Source: Kosakonia radicincitans DSM 16656
Lineage (GTDB): Bacteria > Pseudomonadota > Gammaproteobacteria > Enterobacterales > Enterobacteriaceae
Direction of reading: 5' to 3'
Assembly: GCF_000280495.2 (NCBI RefSeq)
Contig: NZ_CP018016.1
Span: 3,968,001-4,032,000, forward strand
Length of the DNA: 64,000 nucleotides
Both the position numbers and the translations under genes were made by a program. This document shows, in pieces, positions 1 to 10,930 of the stretch. The notes below the pieces were generated by a model. That model worked only from the letters and a program-made list of their open reading frames with translations. It searched no databases and was not told where the DNA came from. The first letter of the stretch is position 1. Every line of letters starts with the position of its first letter.

Positions 1-110
1 TACAAAACAGTTAAATTAATACTAATCATTAGTTAAATTGTGGTTTATAGATTTTCGTTACGTTGAAAGCCCCTGGGGGATCCCCCGCTTGTCCGCCCAA
101 TGTTTTTGGC

Positions 111-141
111 CATTTTTATATTTTTTTTACACCCCGCCTGA
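111..141 (+). promoter_or_regulatory. Probable KdpE-binding region of the kdpFABC promoter
   Basis: A T-rich tract running into ACACCCCGCC lies about 75-105 bases before kdpF. The E. coli kdp promoter has a very similar T-rich block next to ACACCCCGCC, where phosphorylated KdpE binds. The match is from memory and the -10/-35 elements were not assigned. A perfect 12-bp GGGGG/CCCCC palindrome centred on GATC lies just upstream at 75-86. The rest of bases 1-214 holds no gene that I can see. Confidence 0.55.
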
Positions 142-214
142 CGATTTTTGCGAAATCTTTGCGCCGAAAAAACTACTTTCACAACACATCCTTAAATCAC
201 CCCGGAGGTGAATT

Positions 215-304
215 GTGAGTGCAGGCGTAATAATCGGCATCGTGCTGGTTTTCCTGTTATTGGGCTACCTGGTTTATGCCCTGATTAACGCGGAGGCTTT
301 CTGA
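215..304 (+). CDS. kdpF: KdpF, small membrane subunit of the K+-transporting KdpFABC ATPase
   Basis: This 29-residue peptide starts at GTG behind a strong GGAGGTG ribosome site at 204-210. It reads [20 protein letters not shown] followed by YALINAEAF, nearly identical to E. coli KdpF, and is one transmembrane helix. KdpF stabilises the KdpFABC complex in the inner membrane. Its TGA stop shares one base with the kdpA ATG, so the two genes are translationally coupled. It is easily missed because of its length and GTG start. Confidence 0.93.
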   Translation: MSAGVIIGIVLVFLLLGYLVYALINAEAF

Positions 305-1980
305 TGGCCGCTCAGGCGTTTCTTCTGGTCGCCAGCTTTTTGCTGGTGCTGTTTATTCTTGCGCGCCCGCTGGGATCGCTGCTGGCAAAACTGATTGCCG
401 GACAAGCGCTGCCCGGCACGGCGACAATCGAAAATATCCTCTGGCGTGGACTGGGTATTGATACCCGTGAAATGAACTGGCGGCACTATCTGTTCGCCAT
501 CCTGTGGCTCAATGTGCTCGGTATTGTGCTGCTATTTGCCATGCTGATGTTGCAGGGCATTTTGCCAATGAACCCGCAAAACTTGCCCGGCCTCTCCTGG
601 CATCTGGCACTGAATACGGCGGTCAGCTTTGTCACGAATACCAACTGGCAATCCTATTCAGGCGAAAGCACACTGAGTTATTTCAGCCAGATGGTCGGGC
701 TGACGGTGCAAAACTTCCTCTCTGCGGCAACGGGGATTGCGGTGATATTCGCGTTGATCCGCGCCTTTGCGCGCCGCAGCATGGATACGCTCGGCAACGC
801 GTGGGTAGATCTCACTCGCATTACTCTGTGGGTACTGCTGCCGATTTCGCTGATCCTTGCCTTGTTCTTTATTCAGCAAGGCGTCCTGCAAAACTTTTTA
901 CCTTATCAGCCTTACACCTCGCTTGAAGGCGTTCAGCATCTGATGCCGATGGGACCAGTCGCGTCTCAGGAAGCGATCAAAATGCTCGGCACCAACGGCG
1001 GTGGCTTCTTCAATGCCAACTCTTCACACCCGTTTGAAAACCCGACCGCATTGACCAACATCGTGCAGATGCTGGTGATCTTCCTGATCCCGGCAGCGCT
1101 TTGCTTTGCTTTTGGCGATGCAGTGGCGGACCGTCGCCAGGGGCACATGCTGCTGTGGTCGATGTCGCTGATTTTCGTGGTCTGTGCCGGGGTGGTGATG
1201 TGGGCGGAGTTCCAGGGTAATCCGCACTTCCTGACGCTCGGTGGCGACAGCGCCATCAATATGGAAGGTAAAGAGAGCCGGTTTGGCATTCTGGCGAGCA
1301 GCCTGTATGCCGTGGTTACAACCGCCGCTTCATGCGGCGCGGTGAATGCCATGCATGACTCCTTTACCGCGCTGGGCGGCATGATCCCGATGTGGCTGAT
1401 GCAGATTGGCGAAGTGGTGTTTGGCGGCGTGGGCTCGGGTCTTTACGGCATGCTGCTGTTCGTGCTGCTGGCGGTGTTTATTGCCGGGTTGATGATTGGC
1501 CGTACGCCGGAGTTTATCGGCAAAAAAATCGATGTCCGCGAAATGAAAATGACCGCGCTGGCGATCCTCGTCACCCCGGCGCTGGTGCTGATTGGTACCG
1601 CGCTGGCGATGATGACCGATGCCGGGCGTAGCGGCATGTTTAACCCCGGCATTCACGGCTTTAGTGAAGTGCTGTACGCCGTCTCGTCGGCGGCCAACAA
1701 CAACGGCAGCGCCTTTGGCGGATTAAGTGCCAACACCCCGTTCTGGAACTGTCTGCTGGCGTTCTGCATGTTCTTCGGCCGCTTCGGTGTGATTGTTCCG
1801 GTGATGGCGATTGCCGGTTCACTGGTCGGCAAGAAAATCCAGCCCGCCAGCACTGGCACCCTGCCGACGCACGGCGCGCTGTTTATCGGCCTGCTGATCG
1901 GCACGGTACTGCTGGTTGGCGCATTGACCTTTGTTCCTGCCCTGGCGCTCGGCCCGGTGGCGGAATACCTCTTATTTTGA
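304..1980 (+). CDS. kdpA: KdpA, potassium-binding channel subunit of KdpFABC
   Basis: KdpA is the K+-channel-like subunit (558 aa) that selects and binds K+ on the periplasmic side of the inner-membrane Kdp pump. The protein is highly hydrophobic. It has several glycine-rich pore-loop segments typical of the superfamily of K+ transporters, including TNGGG around residue 230, SCGAVNAM around 345 and NNNGSAFGG around 465. Its length and sequence match E. coli KdpA closely. It overlaps kdpF by one base and is followed after 20 bases by kdpB, in the classic kdpFABC operon induced by K+ limitation through KdpDE. Confidence 0.97.
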   Translation: MAAQAFLLVASFLLVLFILARPLGSLLAKLIAGQALPGTATIENILWRGLGIDTREMNWRHYLFAILWLNVLGIVLLFAMLMLQGILPMNPQNLPGLSWHLALNTAVSFVTNTNWQSYSGESTLSYFSQMVGLTVQNFLSAATGIAVIFALIRAFARRSMDTLGNAWVDLTRITLWVLLPISLILALFFIQQGVLQNFLPYQPYTSLEGVQHLMPMGPVASQEAIKMLGTNGGGFFNANSSHPFENPTALTNIVQMLVIFLIPAALCFAFGDAVADRRQGHMLLWSMSLIFVVCAGVVMWAEFQGNPHFLTLGGDSAINMEGKESRFGILASSLYAVVTTAASCGAVNAMHDSFTALGGMIPMWLMQIGEVVFGGVGSGLYGMLLFVLLAVFIAGLMIGRTPEFIGKKIDVREMKMTALAILVTPALVLIGTALAMMTDAGRSGMFNPGIHGFSEVLYAVSSAANNNGSAFGGLSANTPFWNCLLAFCMFFGRFGVIVPVMAIAGSLVGKKIQPASTGTLPTHGALFIGLLIGTVLLVGALTFVPALALGPVAEYLLF

Positions 1981-2000
1981 GACTGGCGGAGACGCGTTTT

Positions 2001-4049
2001 ATGAGTCGCAAACAACTGGCCCTGTTCGAACCGCACCTTGTTCGTCAGGCGCTGATGGATTCGGTGACCAAGTTAAGCCCGCAAGTACAGTGGCGTAACC
2101 CGGTGATGTTTATTGTCTGGATCGGCAGCCTGTTGACCACCATTCTGACCGTGGCAATGGCGACAGGCCATCTTGACGGCAGTGCATGGTTTACCGGCAC
2201 AGTCAGCCTGTGGTTGTGGGTTACGGTATTGTTCGCCAACTTTGCAGAGGCGCTGGCGGAAGGCCGCAGCAAAGCGCAGGCCAATAGCCTGAAAGGGGTG
2301 AAAAAAACCGCTTTTGCCCGCAAATTACGCGCCCCGCAGCATGATGCACAAATCGACCATATTCCGGCAGCAGACCTGCGTAAAGGCGATGTGGTGCTGG
2401 TTGAGGCCGGTGACATTATTCCGTGCGATGGTGAAGTGATTGAAGGTGGCGCATCGGTAGATGAGAGCGCGATAACCGGCGAATCGGCACCGGTTATCCG
2501 TGAGTCCGGTGGCGACTTCGCTTCGGTCACTGGCGGGACACGCATTCTTTCTGACTGGCTGGTGATCCAGTGCAGCGTTAACCCCGGCGAAACGTTCCTC
2601 GACCGCATGATTGCGATGGTGGAAGGTGCGCAGCGGCGTAAAACACCGAACGAGATCGCGCTGACCATTCTGCTGGTTGCCCTGACTCTTGTCTTCCTGC
2701 TGGCAACCGCCACTTTGTGGCCATTCTCGGTATATGGCGGCCAGGCAGTCAGCGTAACTGTGTTGGTGGCCCTGCTGGTATGCCTGATCCCAACGACTAT
2801 CGGCGGGCTGCTGTCTGCGATTGGCGTTGCCGGGATGAGTCGCATGCTGGGTGCGAATGTGATTGCCACCAGCGGTCGTGCGGTGGAAGCGGCAGGTGAT
2901 ATCGATGTGCTGCTGCTGGATAAAACCGGCACCATCACCTTAGGTAACCGCCAGGCATCCGATTTCCTGCCCGCGCAGGGCGTGGATGAAAAAACGCTGG
3001 CCGATGCTGCGCAACTCTCTTCGCTGGCGGATGAAACGCCGGAAGGCCGCAGTATTGTGATACTGGCTAAACGCCGCTTTAATCTGCGCAAGCGCGATAT
3101 GCAGAGCCTGCAAGCCACCTTTGTGCCCTTCACTGCGCAAACCCGCATGAGCGGCATCAACGTGCAGGATCGGATGATCCGTAAAGGTTCGGTGGATGCT
3201 ATCCGTCGTCATATCGCCGCCAATGGCGGCCAATTCCCGGCCGATGTGGAAACGCTGGTCGAACGCGTCGCCCGCCAGGGTGCCACGCCGCTGGTCGTTG
3301 CCGAAGGGGCGAAAGTGCTGGGTGTTATCGCGCTGAAAGATATCGTCAAAGGCGGGATTAAAGAGCGTTTTGCCCAGTTGCGTAAAATGGGCATTAAAAC
3401 GGTAATGATCACCGGGGATAACCGTTTAACCGCTGCGGCGATTGCTGCTGAAGCCGGTGTCGATGACTTCCTTGCGGAAGCGACGCCGGAAGCGAAACTG
3501 GCGTTGATCCGCCAGTATCAGGCGGAAGGTCGTCTGGTGGCGATGACCGGCGATGGCACGAACGATGCGCCAGCGCTGGCGCAGGCGGACGTTGCGGTAG
3601 CGATGAACTCCGGCACCCAGGCCGCCAAAGAGGCGGGCAACATGGTGGATCTCGATTCGAACCCCACCAAATTGATTGAAGTGGTGCATATCGGTAAACA
3701 GATGCTGATGACTCGCGGTTCGCTGACCACCTTCAGTATCGCCAACGATGTGGCGAAATACTTCGCCATCATTCCGGCGGCGTTCGCAGCAACCTATCCG
3801 CAACTGAATACGCTGAACGTGATGCATCTGCACTCCCCGGCGTCGGCAATTTTAAGCGCGGTGATCTTTAACGCGCTGGTGATTGTGTTTCTTATCCCGC
3901 TGGCGCTGAAAGGGGTGAGCTACAAGCCGCTTACTGCTTCCGCCATGCTGCGCCGCAACCTATGGATTTACGGGCTGGGCGGGCTGGTAGTGCCGTTTAT
4001 CGGTATCAAGGCGATCGACCTGATTTTGACCCTGTTTGGCCTGGTGTAA
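2001..4049 (+). CDS. kdpB: KdpB, P-type ATPase catalytic subunit of the K+ pump
   Basis: KdpB hydrolyses ATP to drive K+ uptake through KdpA. The start at ATG 2001 ([11 protein letters not shown]) is chosen over an in-frame TTG at 1977 because it follows a GGCGGAG site and matches the E. coli start, giving 682 aa. Visible P-type ATPase motifs are TGES (actuator loop), DKTGTIT (the phosphorylated Asp, about residue 307) and [16 protein letters not shown] (hinge). It sits between kdpA and kdpC in the same operon. Confidence 0.97.
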   Translation: MSRKQLALFEPHLVRQALMDSVTKLSPQVQWRNPVMFIVWIGSLLTTILTVAMATGHLDGSAWFTGTVSLWLWVTVLFANFAEALAEGRSKAQANSLKGVKKTAFARKLRAPQHDAQIDHIPAADLRKGDVVLVEAGDIIPCDGEVIEGGASVDESAITGESAPVIRESGGDFASVTGGTRILSDWLVIQCSVNPGETFLDRMIAMVEGAQRRKTPNEIALTILLVALTLVFLLATATLWPFSVYGGQAVSVTVLVALLVCLIPTTIGGLLSAIGVAGMSRMLGANVIATSGRAVEAAGDIDVLLLDKTGTITLGNRQASDFLPAQGVDEKTLADAAQLSSLADETPEGRSIVILAKRRFNLRKRDMQSLQATFVPFTAQTRMSGINVQDRMIRKGSVDAIRRHIAANGGQFPADVETLVERVARQGATPLVVAEGAKVLGVIALKDIVKGGIKERFAQLRKMGIKTVMITGDNRLTAAAIAAEAGVDDFLAEATPEAKLALIRQYQAEGRLVAMTGDGTNDAPALAQADVAVAMNSGTQAAKEAGNMVDLDSNPTKLIEVVHIGKQMLMTRGSLTTFSIANDVAKYFAIIPAAFAATYPQLNTLNVMHLHSPASAILSAVIFNALVIVFLIPLALKGVSYKPLTASAMLRRNLWIYGLGGLVVPFIGIKAIDLILTLFGLV

Positions 4050-4061
4050 GAGGTATAAAAA

Positions 4062-4637
4062 ATGGCTTTATTACGTCCCGCATTTCTGCTTTTGTTACTC
4101 TTCACCCTGATTACCGGCGGGATCTATCCGCTGGTGACCACCGCGCTCGGGCAGTGGTGGTTTAACGCGCAGGCGAACGGTTCGCTGATCCGTGAGGGCG
4201 ATACTGTGCGCGGTTCGCGCTTGCTGGGTCAGGACTTTACCGCGCCGGTTTATTTTCACGGCCGCCCTTCTGCCACTGCCGATGCGCCTTATAATCCAAT
4301 GGCGTCCGGCGGCAGCAATCTGGCAGGCAGCAACCCGGAGCTGGATAAAGAAGTGGCGGCGCGCGTGGCGCAACTGCGTGCCGATAATCCACAAGCGGAT
4401 ACGCATGTGCCGGTGGAGTTGATTACCACCTCGGCGAGCGGCCTTGATGGTCAGCTCTCTCCGGCCGCCACCGCCTGGCAGATCCCGCGCGTGGCGCAGG
4501 CTCGTCACTTACCCGTGACAGAAGTGGAAAAAATGGTGGCCGAACATACCACCACACCGCTGGTCAATTTTATCGGCCAGCCGGTGGTCAATATTGTGGA
4601 ACTCAATCTGGCGCTGGATGCGCTCAAGGATAAATAA
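4062..4637 (+). CDS. kdpC: KdpC, accessory subunit of KdpFABC
   Basis: This 191-aa protein has one N-terminal membrane helix (about residues 7-27) and a periplasmic domain. In the family it joins KdpA to KdpB and raises ATP affinity. The conserved [16 protein letters not shown] and GGSNL segments are all present. The gene starts 12 bases after kdpB and stops 3 bases before kdpD, so the structural and sensor genes are tightly packed. Confidence 0.95.
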   Translation: MALLRPAFLLLLLFTLITGGIYPLVTTALGQWWFNAQANGSLIREGDTVRGSRLLGQDFTAPVYFHGRPSATADAPYNPMASGGSNLAGSNPELDKEVAARVAQLRADNPQADTHVPVELITTSASGLDGQLSPAATAWQIPRVAQARHLPVTEVEKMVAEHTTTPLVNFIGQPVVNIVELNLALDALKDK

Positions 4638-4640
4638 AGC

Positions 4641-7328
4641 ATGACTGACGAGCCTTTGCGTCCCAATCCCGACCGCTTGCTGGAACACGCCGCAACGGCG
4701 CATCGGGGAAAGTTGAAAGTCTTCTTCGGCGCCTGCGCCGGTGTGGGCAAAACGTTCGCTATGCTGCAAGAAGCGCAGCGTCTGCGGGCGCAGGGGCTTG
4801 ATATTCTCGTTGGCGTGGTGGAGACTCACGGGCGCAAAGAGACTGCCGCGCTGCTGGAAGGGCTGGCAACCCTGCCGCCACGCCGTATCGCCCATCGCGG
4901 GCGACTTATTCAGGAGTTTTCGCTGGACGACGCCCTTGCGCGCCGTCCGGCGCTGATTTTAATGGACGAGCTGGCGCACAGTAACGCGCCCGGCTCGCGC
5001 CATCCGAAACGCTGGCAGGATGTAGAAGAGCTGCTGGAAGCGGGCATTAATGTCTTTACAACCGTCAACGTCCAGCATCTGGAAAGCCTCAACGATGTGG
5101 TCAGCGGCGTGACCGGTATTCAGGTACGTGAAACCGTACCGGATCCCTTTTTCGATAACGCCGATGAAGTCGTACTGGTGGATTTGCCGCCGGACGATCT
5201 CCGCCAGCGCCTGCACGAAGGCAAAGTCTATATCGGCGGCCAGGCCGAGCGCGCCATCGAACACTTCTTCCGTAAAGGTAATCTGATTGCCCTGCGCGAA
5301 CTGGCGCTACGCCGCACCGCCGACCGTGTGGACGATCAGATGCGCGCCTGGCGCGATCGCCAGGGTGAAGAGAAAGTCTGGCATACGCGTGATGCTATTC
5401 TGCTCTGCGTCGGGCATGGCGCGGGCAATGAGAAGCTGATCCGCACGGCGGCGCGGCTGGCAGCCAAACTGGGCAGCGTCTGGCATGCGGTGTACGTTGA
5501 AACGCCGTCGTTACATAAATTGCCGGAACCGCAACGGCGGGCGATTTTAAGCGCCCTGCACCTTGCACAGGAACTGGGGGCCGAAACGGCAACGCTTTCC
5601 GATCCGGCGGAAGAGAAGGCGATTCTGCGTTATGCCCGCGAGCATAACCTCGGCAAAATTATTATTGGCCGACGCAATAAGCACCGCTGGTGGAACCCAG
5701 AATCATTTGCCGATAAGCTGGCACGCCGCGCGCCGGATCTCGATCTGGTGATCATCGCGCTGGACGACGCTCCGGCAGCATTGCCCTCACGCGCCGGAGA
5801 TACACGCCCGTTGATTGAGCGCTGGCGGGTGCAGTTAAAAGGTTGTGCCGTCGCCCTCGCCCTCTGTGCGGCAATCACGCTGATCGCCGCGCAGTGGCTG
5901 ACTGCTTTCGACGCCGCCAACCTTGTGATGATCTACCTGCTTGGCGTGGTGCTGGTTGCGTTGTTTTATGGGCGCTGGCCATCCGCGTTCGCCACGGTGA
6001 TTAACGTCATCAGTTTCGATCTCTTTTTTATCGCTCCGCGCGGCACGCTGGCCGTTTCCGATGTGCAATACCTGCTGACCTTTGGCGTGATGATGACGGT
6101 CGGTTTGGTCATTGGCAATCTCACCGCCGGGGTGCGTTATCAGGCGCGCGTGGCGCGGTATCGCGAGCAGCGCACCCGCCATCTTTATGAGATGTCGAAA
6201 GCGCTGGCGGTCGGGCGTAATAACAAGGATATCGCCGTTACCAGCGAAACATTTATCCAGTCTACCTTTGATGCCCGCAGCAAATTGTTGCTGCCGGACA
6301 GCCACGGGCAGTTGAAAGCGGTGACGCAAACCCACGGCATGACACCCTGGGATGACGCAATAGCCCGCTGGAGTTTTGATAAAGGCCAGCCTGCCGGAGC
6401 GGGAACCGACACCCTGCCCGGCGTGCCGTATCAAATTTTGCCGCTTAAAAGCGACCAAAAAACCCATGGATTATTGATTGTGGAACCGGCCAACTTACGT
6501 CAGTTGATGATCCCGGAACAGCAACGCCTGCTGGAAACCTTCACCCTGCTGGTTGCCAGTGCGCTTGAACGCCAGGCGCTCGCCACCAGCGAAGAACAGG
6601 CTCGCCTCGCCAGCGAGCGGGAAAGCATTCGTAACTCCTTGCTGGCCGCACTCTCCCATGATTTGCGCACACCGCTGACTGTGCTGTTTGGCCAGGCAGA
6701 GATCCTGACGCTCGATCTGGCAAGTGAAGGCTCCTCGCATGCGCCGCAGGCCAACGAGATCCGTCAGCATGTGCTGAATACCACGCGACTGGTGAATAAT
6801 CTGCTGGATATGGCACGTATTCAGTCCGGTGGTTTTAATCTTAAAAAAGAGTGGTTAACGCTGGAAGAGGTGGTCGGCAGCGCGCTCAGAACGCTGGAAC
6901 CCGGGCTTGGCGGCCGCCATATCAACCTCGCCCTGCCCGACCCGTTAATGCTGGTACATGTTGACGGCCCATTATTTGAACGGGTGCTAATCAATCTGCT
7001 GGAAAATGCGGTGAAATATGCAGGACAGCGGGCGGAGATCGGCATTACCGCCCATGAAACGCCGCAACAGTTGATGCTGGATGTGTGGGATAACGGGCCA
7101 GGTATTCCGGCGGGACAGGAGCAGGCCATTTTTGATAAGTTCGCGCGAGGAACCAAGGAATCAGCGATTCCTGGCGTCGGTCTTGGGCTGGCGATTTGCC
7201 AGGCGATTGTTGAGGTTCATGGCGGTACCATTAGTGCCCGCAATCGTCCGCAAGGGGGTGCGCTGTTTTGTGTTACACTTCCCCGTGAAACACCTCCGCA
7301 ACTGGATGAATTACCTGAGGATCTGTGA
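4641..7328 (+). CDS. kdpD: KdpD, sensor histidine kinase for K+ limitation
   Basis: This is an 895-aa inner-membrane kinase/phosphatase. The N-terminal KdpD domain has a Walker-A-like GACAGVGKT at residues 30-38. A Usp-like segment follows (about 250-370), then four membrane helices (about 400-500), a GAF-like region, and the HisKA motif SHDLRTPL with the phosphorylated His near 673. The ATPase domain carries NLLENAVKYA (N box), DNGPGIP (G1) and GVGLGLAI (G2). Its TGA overlaps the kdpE GTG by four bases, indicating coupling to its regulator. Length and domain order match E. coli KdpD. Confidence 0.96.
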   Translation: MTDEPLRPNPDRLLEHAATAHRGKLKVFFGACAGVGKTFAMLQEAQRLRAQGLDILVGVVETHGRKETAALLEGLATLPPRRIAHRGRLIQEFSLDDALARRPALILMDELAHSNAPGSRHPKRWQDVEELLEAGINVFTTVNVQHLESLNDVVSGVTGIQVRETVPDPFFDNADEVVLVDLPPDDLRQRLHEGKVYIGGQAERAIEHFFRKGNLIALRELALRRTADRVDDQMRAWRDRQGEEKVWHTRDAILLCVGHGAGNEKLIRTAARLAAKLGSVWHAVYVETPSLHKLPEPQRRAILSALHLAQELGAETATLSDPAEEKAILRYAREHNLGKIIIGRRNKHRWWNPESFADKLARRAPDLDLVIIALDDAPAALPSRAGDTRPLIERWRVQLKGCAVALALCAAITLIAAQWLTAFDAANLVMIYLLGVVLVALFYGRWPSAFATVINVISFDLFFIAPRGTLAVSDVQYLLTFGVMMTVGLVIGNLTAGVRYQARVARYREQRTRHLYEMSKALAVGRNNKDIAVTSETFIQSTFDARSKLLLPDSHGQLKAVTQTHGMTPWDDAIARWSFDKGQPAGAGTDTLPGVPYQILPLKSDQKTHGLLIVEPANLRQLMIPEQQRLLETFTLLVASALERQALATSEEQARLASERESIRNSLLAALSHDLRTPLTVLFGQAEILTLDLASEGSSHAPQANEIRQHVLNTTRLVNNLLDMARIQSGGFNLKKEWLTLEEVVGSALRTLEPGLGGRHINLALPDPLMLVHVDGPLFERVLINLLENAVKYAGQRAEIGITAHETPQQLMLDVWDNGPGIPAGQEQAIFDKFARGTKESAIPGVGLGLAICQAIVEVHGGTISARNRPQGGALFCVTLPRETPPQLDELPEDL

Positions 7329-8002
7329 TCAACGTTCTGATTGTCGAAGATGAACAAGCTATTCGCCGATTTCTGCGTACCGCGCTGGAAGCTGAAGGGT
7401 TGCGCGTCCATGAAGCGGAGACCTTGCAGCGCGGTCTGATTGAAGCCGCCACCCGCAAACCCGATCTGGTGATCCTCGATTTGGGGCTGCCGGATGGCGA
7501 CGGTCTGGACTTTATCCGTGATTTGCGCCAGTGGAGCCAGATGCCGGTGATTGTCCTTTCGGCGCGTGCTGAAGAGAGCGACAAAATTGCGGCTCTTGAT
7601 GCCGGCGCCGACGATTACCTCAGCAAACCGTTTGGCATTGGCGAGTTGCAGGCCCGCCTGCGCGTTGCCCTGCGCCGTCATGCGGCCACAACCCCTGGCG
7701 AACCGGTGGTGGCCTTTGCTGATATTCGCGTCGATCTGGCTAACCGCCGCATCCAGCGCGGTGAGGAAGAGATCCATCTGACGCCCATTGAATTTCGCCT
7801 GCTGGCCGTGCTGTTGAACAATCACGGCAAAGTGTTAACTCAGCGACAACTGCTAAGCCAGGTCTGGGGGCCGAATGCCATCGAGCACAGCCACTACCTG
7901 CGAATCTATATGGGCCACCTGCGCCAGAAACTCGAAGCCGATCCTGCCCGCCCTCGCCATTTACTGACTGAAACAGGGATTGGCTACCGGTTTATGCTTT
8001 GA
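7325..8002 (+). CDS. kdpE: KdpE, OmpR-family response regulator of kdp
   Basis: This is a 225-aa DNA-binding response regulator. Residues 1-115 form the receiver, with acidic residues near 9-11, the phosphoacceptor Asp in VILDLGLPDGDG near 52, and the conserved Lys in LSKPFG. Residues 130-225 form a winged-helix domain of the OmpR/PhoB type. The GTG start overlaps the kdpD stop in the pattern GTGA. Phosphorylated by KdpD, it activates kdpFABC from the T-rich site upstream of kdpF. Confidence 0.96.
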   Translation: MINVLIVEDEQAIRRFLRTALEAEGLRVHEAETLQRGLIEAATRKPDLVILDLGLPDGDGLDFIRDLRQWSQMPVIVLSARAEESDKIAALDAGADDYLSKPFGIGELQARLRVALRRHAATTPGEPVVAFADIRVDLANRRIQRGEEEIHLTPIEFRLLAVLLNNHGKVLTQRQLLSQVWGPNAIEHSHYLRIYMGHLRQKLEADPARPRHLLTETGIGYRFML

Positions 8003-8037
8003 GGGCGTATCCTGCTGTTTTTTTTGGGAGAGTAATG

Positions 8038-8466
8038 ATGAGCGCCTGGCTAATTTATGCGTTGTTATCAGCGGTCACCGCTGCGCTGGTGGCTATTTTC
8101 GGCAAGATCGGTTTGCAACATCTCGACGCCAATACTGCCACGGCGATCCGTGCGGTGGTAATGGCCGTATTTCTGGTCGGTGTGGTCGTGGTGCAGGGCA
8201 AATTGTCGCTGGTCGCCACTGTGCTGGCCGATAAAAAAGCGCTGCTGTTTGTGGTACTGAGCGGCATCGCGGGCGCGCTGTCGTGGCTGTTCTATTTTAT
8301 GACGATCAAAAGCGGCAACGTATCGCGGGTTGCTCCCATCGACAAGCTGAGCGTGGTGTTTGCCGTGATCCTGGCGGTGATCCTGTTTGGCGAGAAAGTC
8401 TCACTGATTGCGGCAGCGGGCGTGGCGTTAATTACTGCCGGTGCGCTGATGGTTGCGCTGGGGTGA
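8038..8466 (+). CDS. Small EamA/DMT-family membrane transporter, substrate unknown
   Basis: This 142-aa hydrophobic protein has about five predicted membrane helices (residues 3-22, 34-52, 67-89, 103-118 and 121-140). The segment APIDKLSVVFAVILAVILFGEK is typical of single-domain EamA (drug/metabolite transporter) proteins. A GGGAG ribosome site at 8026-8030 favours the ATG at 8038, although the adjacent ATG at 8035 is possible. It begins 35 bases after kdpE with no terminator between, so it may be read with kdpDE. Members of this family usually work as dimers. Nothing in the sequence shows the substrate. E. coli K-12 does not have this gene next to kdpE. Confidence 0.8.
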   Translation: MSAWLIYALLSAVTAALVAIFGKIGLQHLDANTATAIRAVVMAVFLVGVVVVQGKLSLVATVLADKKALLFVVLSGIAGALSWLFYFMTIKSGNVSRVAPIDKLSVVFAVILAVILFGEKVSLIAAAGVALITAGALMVALG

Positions 8467-8505
8467 GTTTGCAACAGATGGCAGCCCCGATCCGCAAAAA
8501 TTTAA

Positions 8506-8527
8506 GGCTCCCGAAGGAGCCTTTTTT
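8506..8527. terminator. Bidirectional intrinsic terminator between the EamA gene and pgm
   Basis: A perfect 6-bp stem GGCTCC/GGAGCC with loop CGAA is followed by a T run on the plus strand and preceded by AAAAATTTAA, which gives a U-rich tail on the minus strand. It can serve both convergent genes. Confidence 0.85.
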
Positions 8528-8528
8528 C

Positions 8529-10169
8529 TTACGCGTTTTTCAGCACTTCGCTGACAATTTCTACCGCTTCTTTTTCAATCAGCTTCCGGTGTTCGTCACC
8601 GAGGAAACTTTCGCAGTAGATTTTGTAGGCGTCTTCAGTACCTGACGGACGCGCGGCGAACCAGCCGTTGTCGGTCATCACTTTCAGGCCGCCAATCGAT
8701 GCGCCATTGCCCGGAGCAGCCGTCAGACGCGCAGTGATAGGGTCGCCTGCCAGCGTGCTGGCGCTCACCATTTCCGGAGAGAGTTTGGACAGCGCGGCTT
8801 TCTGCGCGGAAGAGGCAGAAGCCTGCAAACGGTTGTAGCTCGGCGCGCCGAAGCGTGCCGCCAGCTCATCGTAATGCTGCTGCGGGTTTTTCCCGGTCAC
8901 GGCGGTGATCTCAGCCGCCAGCAGACACATGATGATGCCGTCTTTATCTGTTGACCACGGCGTACCGTCGAAACGCAGGAAGGACGCGCCCGCGCTCTCT
9001 TCACCACCAAAGCCGAAACTGCCGTCATGCAGACCATCAACAAACCATTTGAAACCCACCGGCACTTCCACCAGCTTACGGCCAAGGTCGTTAACCACGC
9101 GGTCGATCATCGCTGAAGAGACCAGCGTTTTGCCGACGGCAACATCTTTGCCCCACTGCGGACGGTGCTGGAACAGGTAGTTGATAGCAACCGCCAGGTA
9201 GTGGTTCGGGTTCATCAACCCTGCCGGGGTTACGATGCCGTGACGGTCGTAGTCCGGATCGTTAGCAAACGCCAAATCGAACTTGTCGCGCAGCGCCAAC
9301 AGACCCGCCATCGCACATTCGGAGGAGCAATCCATACGGATCGCGCCGTCTTTATCCAGGTGCATAAAGCGGAAGGTCTGATCGACCTGATCGTTAACGA
9401 TGCTCAGATCCAGCTTGTAGTACTCCGCGATACGCTTCCAGTATTCAATACCGGAGCCGCCCAGCGGATCAACGCCCAGTTTCAGGCCAGCTTTCTGGAT
9501 TGCCGCCATGTCGACAATGTCCGCCAGCCCTTCAATAAATGGCTGCACCAGATCTTTTTCTGTCACATGACCGGAGGCCAGCGCTGCATCCAGCGTAAGA
9601 CGTTTCACGCCTTTCAGACCATCCGCCAACAGCGCATTCGCGCGGTCTTCCACCACTTTGGTAACGTTGGTATCAGCCGGGCCACCGTTAGGCGGGTTGT
9701 ACTTGATCCCGCCATCTTCTGGTGGGTTATGCGACGGGGTGATAACGATACCGTCCGCCTGCGCGCCGCCGTTTTTGTTGTGTACCAGAATGGCATTTGA
9801 GATGGCAGGCGTGGGCGTGAAGCCGTTATTTTCCTGCACGATCACATCCACACCGTTTGCTGTCAGCACTTCCAGCACGGAGATAAACGCCGGTTCAGAC
9901 AGCGCGTGAGTATCTTTACCCACATAGCACGGCCCGGTAATCCCGTTTTTTGCACGCTCTTCGGCAATCGCCTGAGCGATGGCCAGAATGTGTGGCTCGT
10001 TGAAGCTGTGGCGATGGGCGCTGCCACGGTGGCCGGAAGTGCCAAATTTCACCGCATGTTCTGAATTACCGACTTCAGGTTTCAACACATAGTACTGCGC
10101 AGTAAGCTGGGCGACGTTAATCAAATCGCTCTGTTGTGCAGGTTGACCCGCACGCGGGTGGTTAGCCAT
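8529..10169 (-). CDS. pgm: Pgm, alpha-D-glucose phosphoglucomutase
   Basis: Pgm interconverts glucose-1-phosphate and glucose-6-phosphate in the cytoplasm. It feeds UDP-glucose and glycogen synthesis and is needed for growth on galactose or maltose. The 546-aa protein matches E. coli Pgm along its whole length. Key motifs are the phosphoserine loop [11 protein letters not shown], the metal-binding DPDYDRHG, the sugar-binding GGEESAGAS and the phosphate-binding [14 protein letters not shown] lies upstream of the ATG. The gene follows seqA after 24 bases, so the two probably form one seqA-pgm transcript. Confidence 0.97.
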   Translation of the reverse strand: MANHPRAGQPAQQSDLINVAQLTAQYYVLKPEVGNSEHAVKFGTSGHRGSAHRHSFNEPHILAIAQAIAEERAKNGITGPCYVGKDTHALSEPAFISVLEVLTANGVDVIVQENNGFTPTPAISNAILVHNKNGGAQADGIVITPSHNPPEDGGIKYNPPNGGPADTNVTKVVEDRANALLADGLKGVKRLTLDAALASGHVTEKDLVQPFIEGLADIVDMAAIQKAGLKLGVDPLGGSGIEYWKRIAEYYKLDLSIVNDQVDQTFRFMHLDKDGAIRMDCSSECAMAGLLALRDKFDLAFANDPDYDRHGIVTPAGLMNPNHYLAVAINYLFQHRPQWGKDVAVGKTLVSSAMIDRVVNDLGRKLVEVPVGFKWFVDGLHDGSFGFGGEESAGASFLRFDGTPWSTDKDGIIMCLLAAEITAVTGKNPQQHYDELAARFGAPSYNRLQASASSAQKAALSKLSPEMVSASTLAGDPITARLTAAPGNGASIGGLKVMTDNGWFAARPSGTEDAYKIYCESFLGDEHRKLIEKEAVEIVSEVLKNA

Positions 10170-10193
10170 TGCCTGGTCCTTTCAATGCAAGGA

Positions 10194-10748
10194 TTAAATT
10201 GTGCCGCAAACTTTTTCAATCAATTCCGCCGGGAACTGCATTGACTGCATGATGTGCTCAATCATGCTGCATTTACGACCCGTATTGGTGTTGGTGATGA
10301 CCCAGTAAGGGGTGTTCGGCACCTGCTTCGGTTTGGTCTGGTTGCCGTTCTGCAACAGGGTTTGCTCATTGACGGCAAAGTATACTCTTGTGCGCCCGTG
10401 CAGTGATTCAGTGGATTCCGTAAAGCCTTTGTCGTCGAGTGAATAGAGGGTAGACAGCACCATCAGGAAACGATTGACGGCCTTTTTCTGCTCGGCATAT
10501 TCATCAGAGAGGAGCAGCTCACGCACGGCGCGGACTTTATCTTTTGCGGTATTAGCCGGTTTGATGCCTTCGACAGCAACGACGGTACGCGGCTCTTTTA
10601 CCGTTGCAAGAGAAGCGGCAGGCTGTGCCGGTGATACGGCGGAAAATTTCAACATGCGCCGTAAAATGTCGGATGCGCTCTCGCCGATATGCTTAGTATG
10701 GCTGGCAATATAACTGTAGAGCTCATCATCAACTTCGATCGTTTTCAT
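10194..10748 (-). CDS. seqA: SeqA, negative modulator of replication initiation
   Basis: SeqA binds hemimethylated GATC sites and sequesters newly replicated oriC and the dnaA promoter. The 184-aa protein is about three residues longer than E. coli SeqA. The N-terminal oligomerisation part (MKTIEVDDELYSYIASHTKH, ASDILRRML) and the C-terminal DNA-binding domain (SLHGRTRVYFA, TPYWVITNTNTGRKC, ending VCGTI) are conserved. The extra residues fall in the variable linker around 40-75 (QPAASLATVKEPRT). The gene is divergent from ybfF across a 182-base region. Confidence 0.96.
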   Translation of the reverse strand: MKTIEVDDELYSYIASHTKHIGESASDILRRMLKFSAVSPAQPAASLATVKEPRTVVAVEGIKPANTAKDKVRAVRELLLSDEYAEQKKAVNRFLMVLSTLYSLDDKGFTESTESLHGRTRVYFAVNEQTLLQNGNQTKPKQVPNTPYWVITNTNTGRKCSMIEHIMQSMQFPAELIEKVCGTI

Positions 10749-10930
10749 CTTAATCCAGTGCGATATCTAATCTGAATACAAGTGTTGGGATTATAAAGTG
10801 AAATCTCAACAGCGGATAGCGTCAAACCAGGATGGCGGCAAAAGTAAGAGTAATTCTTAACCTTGCAGCCGGGCGGCAGAATGTTCACCATAATAACCTA
10901 ACCCGCCAGAGTGAAAAAAAGAACTTTCCT

